From: GCA-002733465 sp039969155
Lineage (GTDB): Bacteria > Pseudomonadota > Gammaproteobacteria > Enterobacterales > Kangiellaceae
Length of the DNA stretch: 64,000 nucleotides
Reading direction: 5' to 3'
Assembly: GCA_039969155.1 (NCBI GenBank)
Contig: JBDVOJ010000116.1
Coordinates: forward strand, 16,726-80,725
Below the pieces are notes generated by a model. It was not told the DNA's origin, did no database searches, and saw only the letters and a program-made list of their open reading frames with translations. Both the position numbers and the translations under genes were made by a program. The number at the start of each line of letters is the position of its first letter. Within the stretch, counting starts at the first letter, position 1. Below, piece by piece: positions 1 to 7,776 of this stretch.

Positions 1-1
1 C

Positions 2-94
2 AACATTTATTTTGATCGGCCCATCACCACGGCTATGAGTAACTCGTTCGCCTTTGGTGGTAATAATGTCAGTGTCATAGTGGGCATTAGGTAA
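2..94 (+). CDS. Beta-ketoacyl synthase, C-terminal fragment (ApeO-like)
   Basis: Only the last 30 codons are inside the window; the gene continues beyond the left edge. The translated tail contains MSNSFAFGGNNVSVIVG. The NSFAFGGNN block is the conserved C-terminal loop of FabB/FabF-type ketosynthases, and the same loop appears as NNFAFGGIN in the ketosynthase at 1388. It stops 49 bases before the dehydratase gene at 144 and reads in the same direction. In aryl polyene clusters a ketosynthase (ApeO) directly precedes the dehydratase ApeP, so ApeO is the likely identity. That is inferred from gene order. The active-site part is not visible. Confidence 0.8.
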   Translation, partial: NIYFDRPITTAMSNSFAFGGNNVSVIVGIR

Positions 95-143
95 GTTTTT
101 GGGTGATCAAGTGCTAAATTGCAGACAATTGAAGGCAAGCTAA

Positions 144-659
144 ATGTCGGAAGCAACATTTAATTTTAAAGATTACCCTGTAGAAGCTTTGATTCCGCAC
201 TCTGGACCAATGGTGCTAATTGACCAAATTCTAGAGTTTTCAGAACAGCACTTGGTCGCAGAAATGAAAATTGAAGAAAACTGCAAGTTTTATCAAGAGA
301 ACAAACAGGGAGTTCCTGCTTGGGTTGGAGTGGAATATATGTCTCAAGCGATCGCTGCTCTCGCGGGAATTTACGCCAAGCAGCAAGGTAGAGAGATAAA
401 ACTCGGATTCTTGTTAGGTACTAGGAAATACAATATTAACCAGACGGTTTTCAAGCGAGACCAAGTTTATAGAATTGAAGTAAGAAAGCTGTATAAAGAT
501 GATTCTGGGTTGGCTAGCTTTGATTGTCGAATAATGGAAAATAGGTCAGCTTTGGAAAATAGTACCGACCAACAAAGCGACGATGCATTATTAGAGTGCG
601 TTCGCGCGAAGCTCAATGTGTTTGAAACGAATAATTTGCAAGACATAGTCGAGAAGTAA
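144..659 (+). CDS. ApeP-family 3-hydroxyacyl-ACP dehydratase
   Basis: A 171-residue hotdog-fold protein. The N-terminal IPHSGPMVLID, the central WVGVEYMSQAIAALAG and the following GFLLGTRKY are signatures of the ApeP/FabZ-like dehydratases of aryl polyene clusters. It should dehydrate 3-hydroxyacyl-ACP intermediates while the polyene chain grows, in the cytoplasm. The gene sits between a ketosynthase tail and a ketoreductase, with only 2 bases before the next start, so all are probably one transcript. The ATG is preceded by an AAGG-like ribosome site. The C-terminal 30 residues are polar and not family-typical. The dehydratase call is firm; the aryl polyene assignment rests on the neighbours and motif likeness. 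Confidence 0.85.
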   Translation: MSEATFNFKDYPVEALIPHSGPMVLIDQILEFSEQHLVAEMKIEENCKFYQENKQGVPAWVGVEYMSQAIAALAGIYAKQQGREIKLGFLLGTRKYNINQTVFKRDQVYRIEVRKLYKDDSGLASFDCRIMENRSALENSTDQQSDDALLECVRAKLNVFETNNLQDIVEK

Positions 660-661
660 AT

Positions 662-1387
662 ATGAATAAACGAGTTCTTGTTACCGGCTCTAGCCGTGGT
701 ATTGGCAAACAAATAGCTATCGAGCTAGCTGAGGCAGGCTTTGAGGTCGTGGTCCATTGCCGAAGTGGCGTTGATTCGGCAAATCAAGTTATTAGTAGCA
801 TTGTTAGCAATGGCGGTTCAGCGAGCTTATTGCAATTTGATATTGCTGATCGTAGCCAAACCAAACAAACAATAGAACAAAATATCGAAGCAAACGGCGC
901 CTTTTATGGGGTGGTATGCAACGCTGGGATTACACGAGATAACGCCTTTCCCTCTATAACTGAAGAGGATTGGGACGATGTTATTCATACCAATCTTGAT
1001 GGATTCTATAACGTGGTGCATCCGTTAATTATGCCCATGATAAGAGCTAAAAAGGGTGGTCGAATAGTTGCTATGTCATCGGTATCTGGAGTTGTGGGTA
1101 ATCGTGGCCAAGTAAACTATAGCGCGTCTAAAGCCGGATTAATTGGCGCTGCTAAAGCCTTGGCAGTAGAGTTAGCCAAAAGAAAGATTACTGTTAACTG
1201 TGTTGCTCCAGGTCTGATCGATACAGATATGGTCGGAGAGGAATTGGCTAATGAAGCGCTGAAAATGATTCCTGCAAAAAGAATGGGAAAAGTAGAAGAG
1301 GTTTCTAGCCTAGTGAATTATTTGTTCTCCGATAGTGCTGGATATTTAACTCGGCAGGTAATTTCTGTTAATGGAGGTATGGCCTAG
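662..1387 (+). CDS. 3-oxoacyl-ACP reductase, FabG-like SDR (ApeQ-like)
   Basis: A 241-residue classical short-chain dehydrogenase. The cofactor loop TGSSRGIG is at residues 8-15, CNAG follows near residue 86, and the catalytic Ser140, Tyr153 and Lys157 sit in the SS...NYSASK segment. The C-terminus VNGGMA is typical of FabG. It would use NADPH to reduce 3-ketoacyl-ACP. The next gene starts immediately after this stop codon, and the dehydratase ends just before its start, so it belongs to the fatty-acid-like enzyme set of the cluster. A housekeeping fabG would instead be expected beside fabD and acpP, which are absent here. Confidence 0.88.
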   Translation: MNKRVLVTGSSRGIGKQIAIELAEAGFEVVVHCRSGVDSANQVISSIVSNGGSASLLQFDIADRSQTKQTIEQNIEANGAFYGVVCNAGITRDNAFPSITEEDWDDVIHTNLDGFYNVVHPLIMPMIRAKKGGRIVAMSSVSGVVGNRGQVNYSASKAGLIGAAKALAVELAKRKITVNCVAPGLIDTDMVGEELANEALKMIPAKRMGKVEEVSSLVNYLFSDSAGYLTRQVISVNGGMA

Positions 1388-2611
1388 ATGCGTCGTGTTG
1401 TTGTGACAGGAATGAGCGGGGTAACAGCTTTTGGAAGTGACTGGCCATCAGTTCATTCTGCTTTACAGAAAGGGAACAATGCCGTTCGATATATGTCTGA
1501 GTGGGAATATAGCGATGATCTTCGAACTTGTTTGGGAGCACCAATCGATGACTACGAATTCCCAAAGTTTTCGAGAAAACAAACTCGCAGTATGGGGCGA
1601 GTATCTTTGTTGTCGACTTGCGCCACCCAACAAGCGATTGAAAAAGCGGGACTGACTGATAGTGAGTTGATCACTGATGGGACTACCGGAATAGCATATG
1701 GCTCATCGTCAGGGAGTATTCTGCCGATCAACGATTTTAGCCGCCTATTGCAAACTGGCTCTATGAAAGGTTTTAATTCCTCTTCTTACATAAAAATGAT
1801 GGGACATACCGCACCGGTGAATATGGGAGTGTTTTTTGGTTGTAAAGGCCGTGTGATTACCACCAGCAGTGCGTGCACATCGGGAAGTCAGGGGATTGGT
1901 TATGCCTATGAGGCGATAAAGTATGGCCAGCAAGATATTATGATTGCTGGTGGTGCAGAAGAAATTAGTATTACTCAAGCTGCTGTGTTCGATACTTTAT
2001 TTGCAACCTCTACCCGTAATCAACAGCCTGAGTTGACTCCTCGGCCTTTTGATCAGGGGCGAGACGGATTGGTCATCGGTGAAGGTGCAGGAACCCTTAT
2101 TCTTGAAGAGTACAATTCAGCCAAAAAACGTGGAGCAACAATTTTAGCCGAAGTGGTTGGTTTTGGTTCTAATTCGGATGGCGCACATGTGACTCAACCA
2201 AAGAAAGATACCATGGCGGTGGCGATGAGTTTAGCATTGAAAGACGCAAAGTTAAGTCCAGAACAAATTGGCTATGTCAACGCGCATGGAACGGCAACAG
2301 ACAGAGGCGATGTGGCAGAAACTCAAGCGACAAGAAGTGTGTTTGATAGAAAAGTTCCAATAAGCTCTCTAAAGAGTTACTTTGGACACACCTTGGGAGC
2401 GTGCGGTGCTATCGAAGCTTGGTTAGCCATTGAAATGATGAACTCTGGCTGGTTTGCGCCAACAATTAACTTAGAAAATATTGATATTGATTGTGGAGAG
2501 TTAGACTACATCACAGAACTTGATCGAGAAATGGATTGTAATTACGTGATGAGTAATAATTTTGCATTCGGCGGAATTAATACGTCACTTATTTTTAAAA
2601 AGACAAACTAG
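1388..2611 (+). CDS. Beta-ketoacyl-ACP synthase (ApeR-like, KAS II type)
   Basis: A 407-residue thiolase-fold ketosynthase with an intact triad: Cys163 in SACTSGSQ, His300 in NAHGTATDRGD and His334 in YFGHTLGACG. The C-terminal NNFAFGGIN loop is present. Length equals that of FabF. It catalyses decarboxylative condensation of malonyl-ACP with the growing acyl chain. Together with the ketosynthase truncated at the left edge it gives two KS genes flanking a DH-KR pair, the arrangement apeO-apeP-apeQ-apeR known from aryl polyene clusters. Which of the two elongates and which initiates cannot be told from sequence. Confidence 0.88.
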   Translation: MRRVVVTGMSGVTAFGSDWPSVHSALQKGNNAVRYMSEWEYSDDLRTCLGAPIDDYEFPKFSRKQTRSMGRVSLLSTCATQQAIEKAGLTDSELITDGTTGIAYGSSSGSILPINDFSRLLQTGSMKGFNSSSYIKMMGHTAPVNMGVFFGCKGRVITTSSACTSGSQGIGYAYEAIKYGQQDIMIAGGAEEISITQAAVFDTLFATSTRNQQPELTPRPFDQGRDGLVIGEGAGTLILEEYNSAKKRGATILAEVVGFGSNSDGAHVTQPKKDTMAVAMSLALKDAKLSPEQIGYVNAHGTATDRGDVAETQATRSVFDRKVPISSLKSYFGHTLGACGAIEAWLAIEMMNSGWFAPTINLENIDIDCGELDYITELDREMDCNYVMSNNFAFGGINTSLIFKKTN

Positions 2612-2627
2612 ATAAAAGAGGGATGAA

Positions 2628-3062
2628 ATGATGGTTTTAAAAACAAGCTTAACGATTCTTTTGTTTGTATTCGCGTTTAACGCTAGTGCAAGAGATGACA
2701 AATTAATGTTTCCGGTTAAAGCGGCTGTCGAAAGAGGGATTGCAGAAGGTATTATCGATGGTACTGTGAAATTCTATTTTGGTGACACCGAGCATCCTAA
2801 AGTAAAATCAGAATTTGGTGAGATTAAGACTAATAAAAAAACTAACGCGTTTAATAAGTCTGATCTTGAAGCTTGCCAATGGGCATTTCTCTCAGCAATC
2901 AAAGCGTTTCATCAAAAAGCCAAGAAGCTTGGTGCGAATGCCGTGATTAATATCCAAAGCAACTACAAAAACAACCCTGTCAAAGACAATACTCAATTTC
3001 AATGTGGTGCAGGTTCTTGGGTGGCGGGTGTTGCTCTAAAAGGAAATTTTGTGAAACTCTAA
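2628..3062 (+). CDS. Small exported protein of unknown function at end of polyene cluster
   Basis: A 144-residue protein with a cleavable-looking signal peptide (KTSLTILLFVFAFNASA, cut about residue 21). The mature part has two cysteines (about 85 and 127) that could form a disulfide in the periplasm. The stretch KKLGANAVINIQSNY resembles the A..LGANAV strand-helix motif of YbjQ/DUF74-like small proteins. It follows the ketosynthase by 16 bases with a ribosome site GAGGGATGAA, so it is probably cotranscribed. Similar proteins are sometimes mislabelled excinuclease ATPase subunit; nothing here supports DNA repair. Function unknown; a role in pigment placement is only a guess from position. Confidence 0.7.
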   Translation: MMVLKTSLTILLFVFAFNASARDDKLMFPVKAAVERGIAEGIIDGTVKFYFGDTEHPKVKSEFGEIKTNKKTNAFNKSDLEACQWAFLSAIKAFHQKAKKLGANAVINIQSNYKNNPVKDNTQFQCGAGSWVAGVALKGNFVKL

Positions 3063-3363
3063 ATTAGTTTTATCGCTTTACTAATTACGAGCACTTGCAA
3101 CTGCTGAAGATTGAACATTGTTTAAGGATTTTGTATTGGCATAAAATCCCGCCCTGACTGATGATAACAGCTTTATCTTCAGTCAGGTTTCTGCTGGCAT
3201 CTCCCGCTACTCAAATTAGACCAGTTTTGGAATTGAGTTCGCCGGCGCTAGTTGTCGATGGTAGTAAAATATGAGTGATGAAAAAACTAAACAGGGCAAA
3301 TAACTTAGAATAAGTTTTCGTTAGGTTTTTAGTTTCCTTGCCTTAGTTATTTTGCGGAGACCT
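3062..3363. other. Convergent intergenic region with two hairpins
   Basis: About 300 bases between the + strand polyene cluster and the - strand lipoprotein genes. It holds a 7-bp perfect inverted repeat just after the stop (3062-3068 with 3080-3086) and a stronger hairpin at 3153-3187. Only trivial ORFs such as a 10-codon one near 3271 are seen, and no RNA gene is recognisable. Confidence 0.6.
3153..3187. terminator. Strong hairpin, probable terminator between convergent genes
   Basis: Arms 3153-3167 and 3173-3187 pair over 15 positions with one T/T mismatch around the loop CAGCT. The outer nine pairs are CCTGACTGA with TCAGTCAGG. Only three T residues follow on the + strand and the other side is also poor in T, so it is not a textbook intrinsic terminator, but its position between converging operons fits a transcription stop. 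Confidence 0.5.
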
Positions 3364-4125
3364 TTATATACTCGCTAATTCTTGCTGAATAATTTTCTTC
3401 CAAAGCTGTTTCCATACTACCCACTTATGACCGCCCTTTAATGTAACAACCCGCTCTGAAGGTAGGTTTTTGGCTAACACCTCCCCAGACAATGCGAATC
3501 CATCTTGTTCCCCATAAGCGAGGATGATTTTAGAATTATGTTCATAGATTAGTCGGTAGGCTCGTCGCCAAGCCATTAGCGTCTGTTCAAGGTCATTCAT
3601 TTCAGAAGAAAACTCTGCTCCTTGTTGATACCACCGCTCTAAACCGCCTGTTTTCTTAACCACATCAATTGCTTCTGGGTTACCCATGTAGGGAGCAATA
3701 AGTATTGCCTGATAAATTACTTCGGGATAATCTTCGGCTAACAATAGCGCACCAAAACCACCTAACGAGGTGCCCACTAAGGTTATATTTTTATAACGCT
3801 TAGACATGGGGTCTAAGATATCTTGTTTCATTCGCTCGGAAATAACTCGGCTAGTATAATAGCCTAAATGGGAATCAACCAGTAAGTAGTCGAAAGGTAC
3901 CTGAGCAAAAATGTCAGAGTCAAAGAAACCCGCCTGAGAAAATGCGCCAGGTTCGTCACCAAGACCTGGAAGAAAAACCATGAGATGGTCATTTTGTTTT
4001 TGTTCATCGAGAAATGCTTGATAAGGTATTGGAGCGCCAGTCGATTTCAGGAAATAGCAGCTGGCTAGCAGCGGCATCAAAGCGACAACCGTCATGATTT
4101 TGACTAATGAAACCCTATCAAACAT
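3364..4125 (-). CDS. Lipoprotein alpha/beta hydrolase
   Basis: A 253-residue protein with a lipobox ending LLASC (Cys23), so a lipid-anchored envelope protein. The mature part is a compact alpha/beta hydrolase: oxyanion strand VFLPGLGD near residue 50, nucleophile elbow GTSLGG with Ser120, acid Asp208 in GEQDGF and His233 in GGHKW. Substrate is unknown; an esterase or peptidase-like activity is plausible. It lies 41 bases after the lipoprotein gene at 4167-4769 on the same strand, so the two probably form an operon. The ATG has an AAGGAT ribosome site. Confidence 0.78.
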   Translation of the reverse strand: MFDRVSLVKIMTVVALMPLLASCYFLKSTGAPIPYQAFLDEQKQNDHLMVFLPGLGDEPGAFSQAGFFDSDIFAQVPFDYLLVDSHLGYYTSRVISERMKQDILDPMSKRYKNITLVGTSLGGFGALLLAEDYPEVIYQAILIAPYMGNPEAIDVVKKTGGLERWYQQGAEFSSEMNDLEQTLMAWRRAYRLIYEHNSKIILAYGEQDGFALSGEVLAKNLPSERVVTLKGGHKWVVWKQLWKKIIQQELASI

Positions 4126-4166
4126 AATCCTTAGACCTCGATAACAATCTTAAATTAATTTAAAAC

Positions 4167-4769
4167 TTATCTACCGTCAGATTCGACGAGTGTTCTTTGT
4201 GATAAATCTTCGGGTGATTTTTGTTGCCAAACGGTCAAGTACTCTTGATACTTTGATTTAATATCCTGTTGGTGTTTCTTAAACCAAGCGTTCGACTTTT
4301 CAGAATTCTCAACTAACTTAGTGTTAATCAACATTTTCTGAAACTCTTTTGACGCGGTATTGTATTTCGTGGTGCCATCATTCTTGACTGGCCACATAGA
4401 AAATCGAGCTTTCCAGAAACCCATTCGCGGAGTAATAATACTGTAGTAGGATTTTCCTGGAACGACTTCAGCTTCTAAAAAATCAGCGGCTTCAGACACT
4501 ACCATGAATCGATGTTTACCGGCTTTCGTTGGGTAGGCAATTTTAGTTCCGTTGGCGATGATCCCTATGAATATCGGATCTCCATTGGTAACATCGTATA
4601 AAGAAGCATTGATGGCGTTACCAAGGAATGAAGAGCGTATAAATACGACTTGTGCTTTGTCATCGGTGGCTTGAGGTAAAGTTTGATTACTAACAACTTG
4701 CATCGGGTTTGATGCGCAACCCGCAAATAATAGTGTGAATGAGAGTAAAAATAATCGGACAAAATTCAT
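4167..4769 (-). CDS. Lipoprotein of unknown function, DUF2846-like
   Basis: A 200-residue lipoprotein with a short signal and lipobox LFAGC (Cys18). The core, with VVFIRSSFLGNAINASLYDV, a KAGKHRFMV strand and PGKSYYSII, resembles the small beta-sandwich DUF2846-type lipoproteins. The C-terminal third is charged and helical. The start is clear: a GGAGG ribosome site lies 8 bases before the ATG. It is the first gene of a two-gene unit with the hydrolase at 3364-4125. No catalytic residues are evident. Confidence 0.7.
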   Translation of the reverse strand: MNFVRLFLLSFTLLFAGCASNPMQVVSNQTLPQATDDKAQVVFIRSSFLGNAINASLYDVTNGDPIFIGIIANGTKIAYPTKAGKHRFMVVSEAADFLEAEVVPGKSYYSIITPRMGFWKARFSMWPVKNDGTTKYNTASKEFQKMLINTKLVENSEKSNAWFKKHQQDIKSKYQEYLTVWQQKSPEDLSQRTLVESDGR

Positions 4770-4900
4770 CGTAAGACCTCCAGTCTTTTGGTTGATATTT
4801 TTTGGTGTAGATTTTATTTTTTTAACTAACTATATCTAGATAAATTAGACCAACTTAAACAAAAACAAGATGGCGAATATCAAGAATGCTTTTCTTATTG

Positions 4901-5749
4901 CTAAATGGATACTTCGATATTGTCTAATAATCTTGGTTGTCCCATCCAAGCGGCTGCAGCAATTAATAGCTCCGAATCATTCGGACTAGCGTCTTCTAAA
5001 GTTATTTTGTTACAAATCTCAAAATAATCAACTTTGAAGTCATTCTGTTCTAGCTGCTCAATTGCGAGTTGTTTGAGTGTCGAATAGTCTCTTTGGCCGA
5101 GTTTTATTTTCTCAGCTATCGCGAGAAGCGTTGCTTGTAAAAAACTTGCTTGGTTTTTTTGTTCGTTGGTTAGAAACTTGTTGCGAGAGCTCATGGCTAA
5201 ACCGTTATCTTCTCTGACAATCTCACCGCCAATGATTTCGATTGGAAGGAATAAGTCCTTCACCATAGCACTCAGAATGAGGTACTGTTGGTAATCCTTT
5301 TTGCCGAAAATAACTAAATCGGGCTGAAGAATATTGAATAGAATAGTGACTACTGTCGCTACACCTCTGAAGTGCTCCGGTCGACTCTCGCCACATAGTC
5401 GTTTGGTAAGTCGATTTACTTCAACACTAGTGTTGACCTTGGTTCCAATTGGATAAATGGTTTCGTTGGTCGGAGTAAACAAGTAATCAACACCGATTTC
5501 GGTTAGCTTGTTAATATCTTGTTGAAGAGTTCTTGGGTATTGGTCAAGATCTTCGTTTGCCCCAAACTGCATCGGGTTCACGAAAATGCTACCAACTAGA
5601 ATATCGCAGTTCTTTTGTGCTAATTGAAATAGTGAGAGGTGCCCACGGTGAAGGTTTCCCATAGTGGGAATTAAGCCGATTTTCTTTCCAGAGCGTTTAA
5701 GTGCAGTTAACTCTGCTTGAATTTCATATGGGCTATCAAATATTTTCAT
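4901..5749 (-). CDS. panC: Pantothenate synthetase
   Basis: A 282-residue adenylate-forming enzyme joining pantoate and beta-alanine with ATP to give pantothenate, the coenzyme A precursor. The HIGH-like motif is in PTMGNLHRGHLSL (residues 28-40), followed by VGSIFVNPMQFG, the pantoate/ATP segment FGKKDYQQ and the KMSKS-like AMSSRN. Length is normal for the family. It lies 38 bases downstream of panB and ends the seven-gene minus-strand operon. panD, which would make beta-alanine, is not in the window. Confidence 0.97.
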   Translation of the reverse strand: MKIFDSPYEIQAELTALKRSGKKIGLIPTMGNLHRGHLSLFQLAQKNCDILVGSIFVNPMQFGANEDLDQYPRTLQQDINKLTEIGVDYLFTPTNETIYPIGTKVNTSVEVNRLTKRLCGESRPEHFRGVATVVTILFNILQPDLVIFGKKDYQQYLILSAMVKDLFLPIEIIGGEIVREDNGLAMSSRNKFLTNEQKNQASFLQATLLAIAEKIKLGQRDYSTLKQLAIEQLEQNDFKVDYFEICNKITLEDASPNDSELLIAAAAWMGQPRLLDNIEVSI

Positions 5750-5787
5750 CTACCACTCTCTAATCATTAATGGCTTGATAAGCCGCA

Positions 5788-6588
5788 CTATTCGAAACAA
5801 TGCTCTTTGGCTGGAAAGCTTCTATCTTTTACAGCAGCAAGATAACCTTGAAGCGCTTGTTGAACAGAGTTTACTTCGGGCTCTGCGAAAAAATTTCTAA
5901 CAAACTTCGGTTTGAAATCATTGTTCATACCGAGCATATCCTGAAGTACTAATACTTGTCCATCAGTCTTGTTTCCAGCTCCAATACCGATTGTTGGAAT
6001 TTGTAATTGTCGAGTAATTTTTTCTGCGAGTATTGCGGGAACACATTCTAGAACCAGCAGCTTAGCACCTGCTTTTTCTATCGCTAAAGCATCACGTAAA
6101 ATTTGATTGGCGTTTTCTTCGTCCCGGCCTTGGATTTTGAATCCACCAAGTGCATCGACGGATTGAGGTGTTAAACCGAGGTGCGCACATACGGGTATCC
6201 CTCTTTCAGTTAAAAGTGATACCGTGGGGCATAACCATTCGCCACCTTCCAGTTTCACCATATTGGCGCCAGCTTGCATTAGTTTCGCCGCATTAGACAT
6301 TGATTCTTGTTCTGTTGCGTATGACATGTATGGCAAGTCTGCAACAATCAAAGAAGATCGGTTGCCATTTGCAACGCATTGAGTGTGATATTGCATATTC
6401 TCCATGCTGACCGGAACAGTTGACTGATGCCCTTGCATCACCATGCCTAAAGAATCTCCAACCAAAATTATTTCTATCCCAGCTTCCGAGACTAGCTTAG
6501 CGAAACTGGCGTCATAGGCAGTGAGTACCGCAATGGGTTCCTTGGTATCTTTTAACTGCTGAATACTGTGAAGCGTCTGTCTTTTCAT
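5788..6588 (-). CDS. panB: 3-methyl-2-oxobutanoate hydroxymethyltransferase
   Basis: A 266-residue TIM-barrel enzyme that transfers a hydroxymethyl group from 5,10-methylene-THF to alpha-ketoisovalerate, the first committed pantothenate step. Visible motifs are LTAYDASFAKL, the metal-binding VGDSLGMVMQGH, GGEWLCPTV and the C-terminal TIGIGAG. It starts 3 bases after the kinase gene upstream, with the ribosome site inside that gene's end, so the pair is translationally close. Its need for a folate cofactor makes its position next to folK natural. Confidence 0.97.
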   Translation of the reverse strand: MKRQTLHSIQQLKDTKEPIAVLTAYDASFAKLVSEAGIEIILVGDSLGMVMQGHQSTVPVSMENMQYHTQCVANGNRSSLIVADLPYMSYATEQESMSNAAKLMQAGANMVKLEGGEWLCPTVSLLTERGIPVCAHLGLTPQSVDALGGFKIQGRDEENANQILRDALAIEKAGAKLLVLECVPAILAEKITRQLQIPTIGIGAGNKTDGQVLVLQDMLGMNNDFKPKFVRNFFAEPEVNSVQQALQGYLAAVKDRSFPAKEHCFE

Positions 6589-6591
6589 GAT

Positions 6592-7278
6592 TTATCTTAC
6601 CATCGTAGGATTGAAGTAGTGGCGCCCGCTGCTTGTCGTTTCTATACGCTCTAATAGTTGCTGATAGTCTTGTTGGTTGTTAACCAAATCAATGCCTGAG
6701 GCATTCACGATCAAAAGTGGTGACGCATTATAATAATGAAAAAAATCAGTATACGCACTAGACAATTGGTTTAGATAATCTTGATTAATGGTATTTTCCA
6801 TCGCTAGTCCACGCTTTCTTATGCGTTTTAGAAGTACATCTGATGGCGCCTGAAGGTATATGACTAAGTCTGGAATGGGCGCATCAATAGTCAAATTATT
6901 ATAAACCTGTTCATACAAATTTAGTTCGTCGCTATCTAGCGTCACTCTTGCGAATAGCCGATCTTTATCCATTAAAAAATCTGCGACATGATTTGGTGAA
7001 AACATATCACCTTGTCGTAATTCTTGTAGCTGGCGGGTGCGTTGGAACAAAAAATACAGTTGCGCTGGTAAAGCGCCAGACTTGGGATCTTGGTAAAACT
7101 TTTCTAGAAAAGGGTTTTCGGCCGCACCTTCTAAAAGTAACTCGGCGTTAAAGGAATGTGCTAACTTTTTCGCCAATGTGGTTTTTCCAACTCCTATAGG
7201 ACCTTCAATTGCGATAAAAGTCTTATTGCTGGGCTTAGTTGCATCGTTGGGTAATGGAATATTCTCGTTGTCGCTCAC
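6592..7278 (-). CDS. Deoxynucleoside kinase (dGK/dAK type)
   Basis: A 228-residue P-loop kinase. The Walker A loop GPIGVGKTT is at residues 26-34. The central FQRTRQLQEL, the DRLFARV segment and the LID arginines in RIRKRGLAME follow the dNK/deoxyguanosine kinase family. It would phosphorylate purine deoxynucleosides for salvage. Its start overlaps the stop of folK by 4 bases and panB begins 3 bases after its stop, so it is firmly embedded in the vitamin operon. A folK-dNK-panB-panC order occurs in other gammaproteobacteria. Exact nucleoside preference cannot be read from sequence. Confidence 0.87.
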   Translation of the reverse strand: MSDNENIPLPNDATKPSNKTFIAIEGPIGVGKTTLAKKLAHSFNAELLLEGAAENPFLEKFYQDPKSGALPAQLYFLFQRTRQLQELRQGDMFSPNHVADFLMDKDRLFARVTLDSDELNLYEQVYNNLTIDAPIPDLVIYLQAPSDVLLKRIRKRGLAMENTINQDYLNQLSSAYTDFFHYYNASPLLIVNASGIDLVNNQQDYQQLLERIETTSSGRHYFNPTMVR

Positions 7279-7757
7279 AATTTTGTGATTCCTTGTTCGG
7301 TTAATTCTTCGACAATTGAATTGATTGGCGTACCATCTGGCAATTTCAATTCTGGCGCTATTTCCTGAAGCGGAAGTAGCACAAAGGCTCTTTGTCTTAG
7401 ACCATAGTGAGGAATTGTTAGCCGCTCACATTCGATCGCTTGATCCCCAAATAGTAGCAAATCCAAGTCTAATGTTCGAGGTCCCCAGCGTTCAGCTTTT
7501 CTAACCCGGCCTTGAGTCTTCTCCACAGATTGAAGCTGGTCCAGCAAATCGATCGGTGTGAGAGACGTCTCAATTTTAGCTACTGCGTTTATATAGTCGT
7601 CTTGGTCTCGTGGGCCCATAGGAGGGCTTTGATAAAGCGATGACCTTAGCAGTAGTTGAGTATTTGGTAAATTCGCCAGCGCCTTGAACGCCACTTCTAT
7701 TTGTTGTTTCGGATTATTTAAATTTGCCCCAAGGCCAATGTAAGCAGAAGTTGTCAT
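7275..7757 (-). CDS. folK: 2-amino-4-hydroxy-6-hydroxymethyldihydropteridine pyrophosphokinase (first copy)
   Basis: A 160-residue HPPK that transfers pyrophosphate from ATP to hydroxymethyldihydropterin in folate synthesis. It keeps the family core: AYIGLGANL at the N-terminus, GRVRKAERWGPRTLDLDLLLFG with the loop tryptophan, arginines and metal-binding D-x-D, and IPHYGL. It sits between pcnB (19-base gap) and the deoxynucleoside kinase (4-base overlap). A second, more divergent copy lies at 63422-63913. This copy is the more canonical and is probably the housekeeping enzyme. Confidence 0.95.
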   Translation of the reverse strand: MTTSAYIGLGANLNNPKQQIEVAFKALANLPNTQLLLRSSLYQSPPMGPRDQDDYINAVAKIETSLTPIDLLDQLQSVEKTQGRVRKAERWGPRTLDLDLLLFGDQAIECERLTIPHYGLRQRAFVLLPLQEIAPELKLPDGTPINSIVEELTEQGITKL

Positions 7758-7776
7758 TGTAATTTAACTCGCTCAA

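Noticed and set aside
3271..3303. 10-codon ORF MSDEKTKQGK
   Set aside because: Too short, without a clear ribosome site, in a convergent intergenic region.
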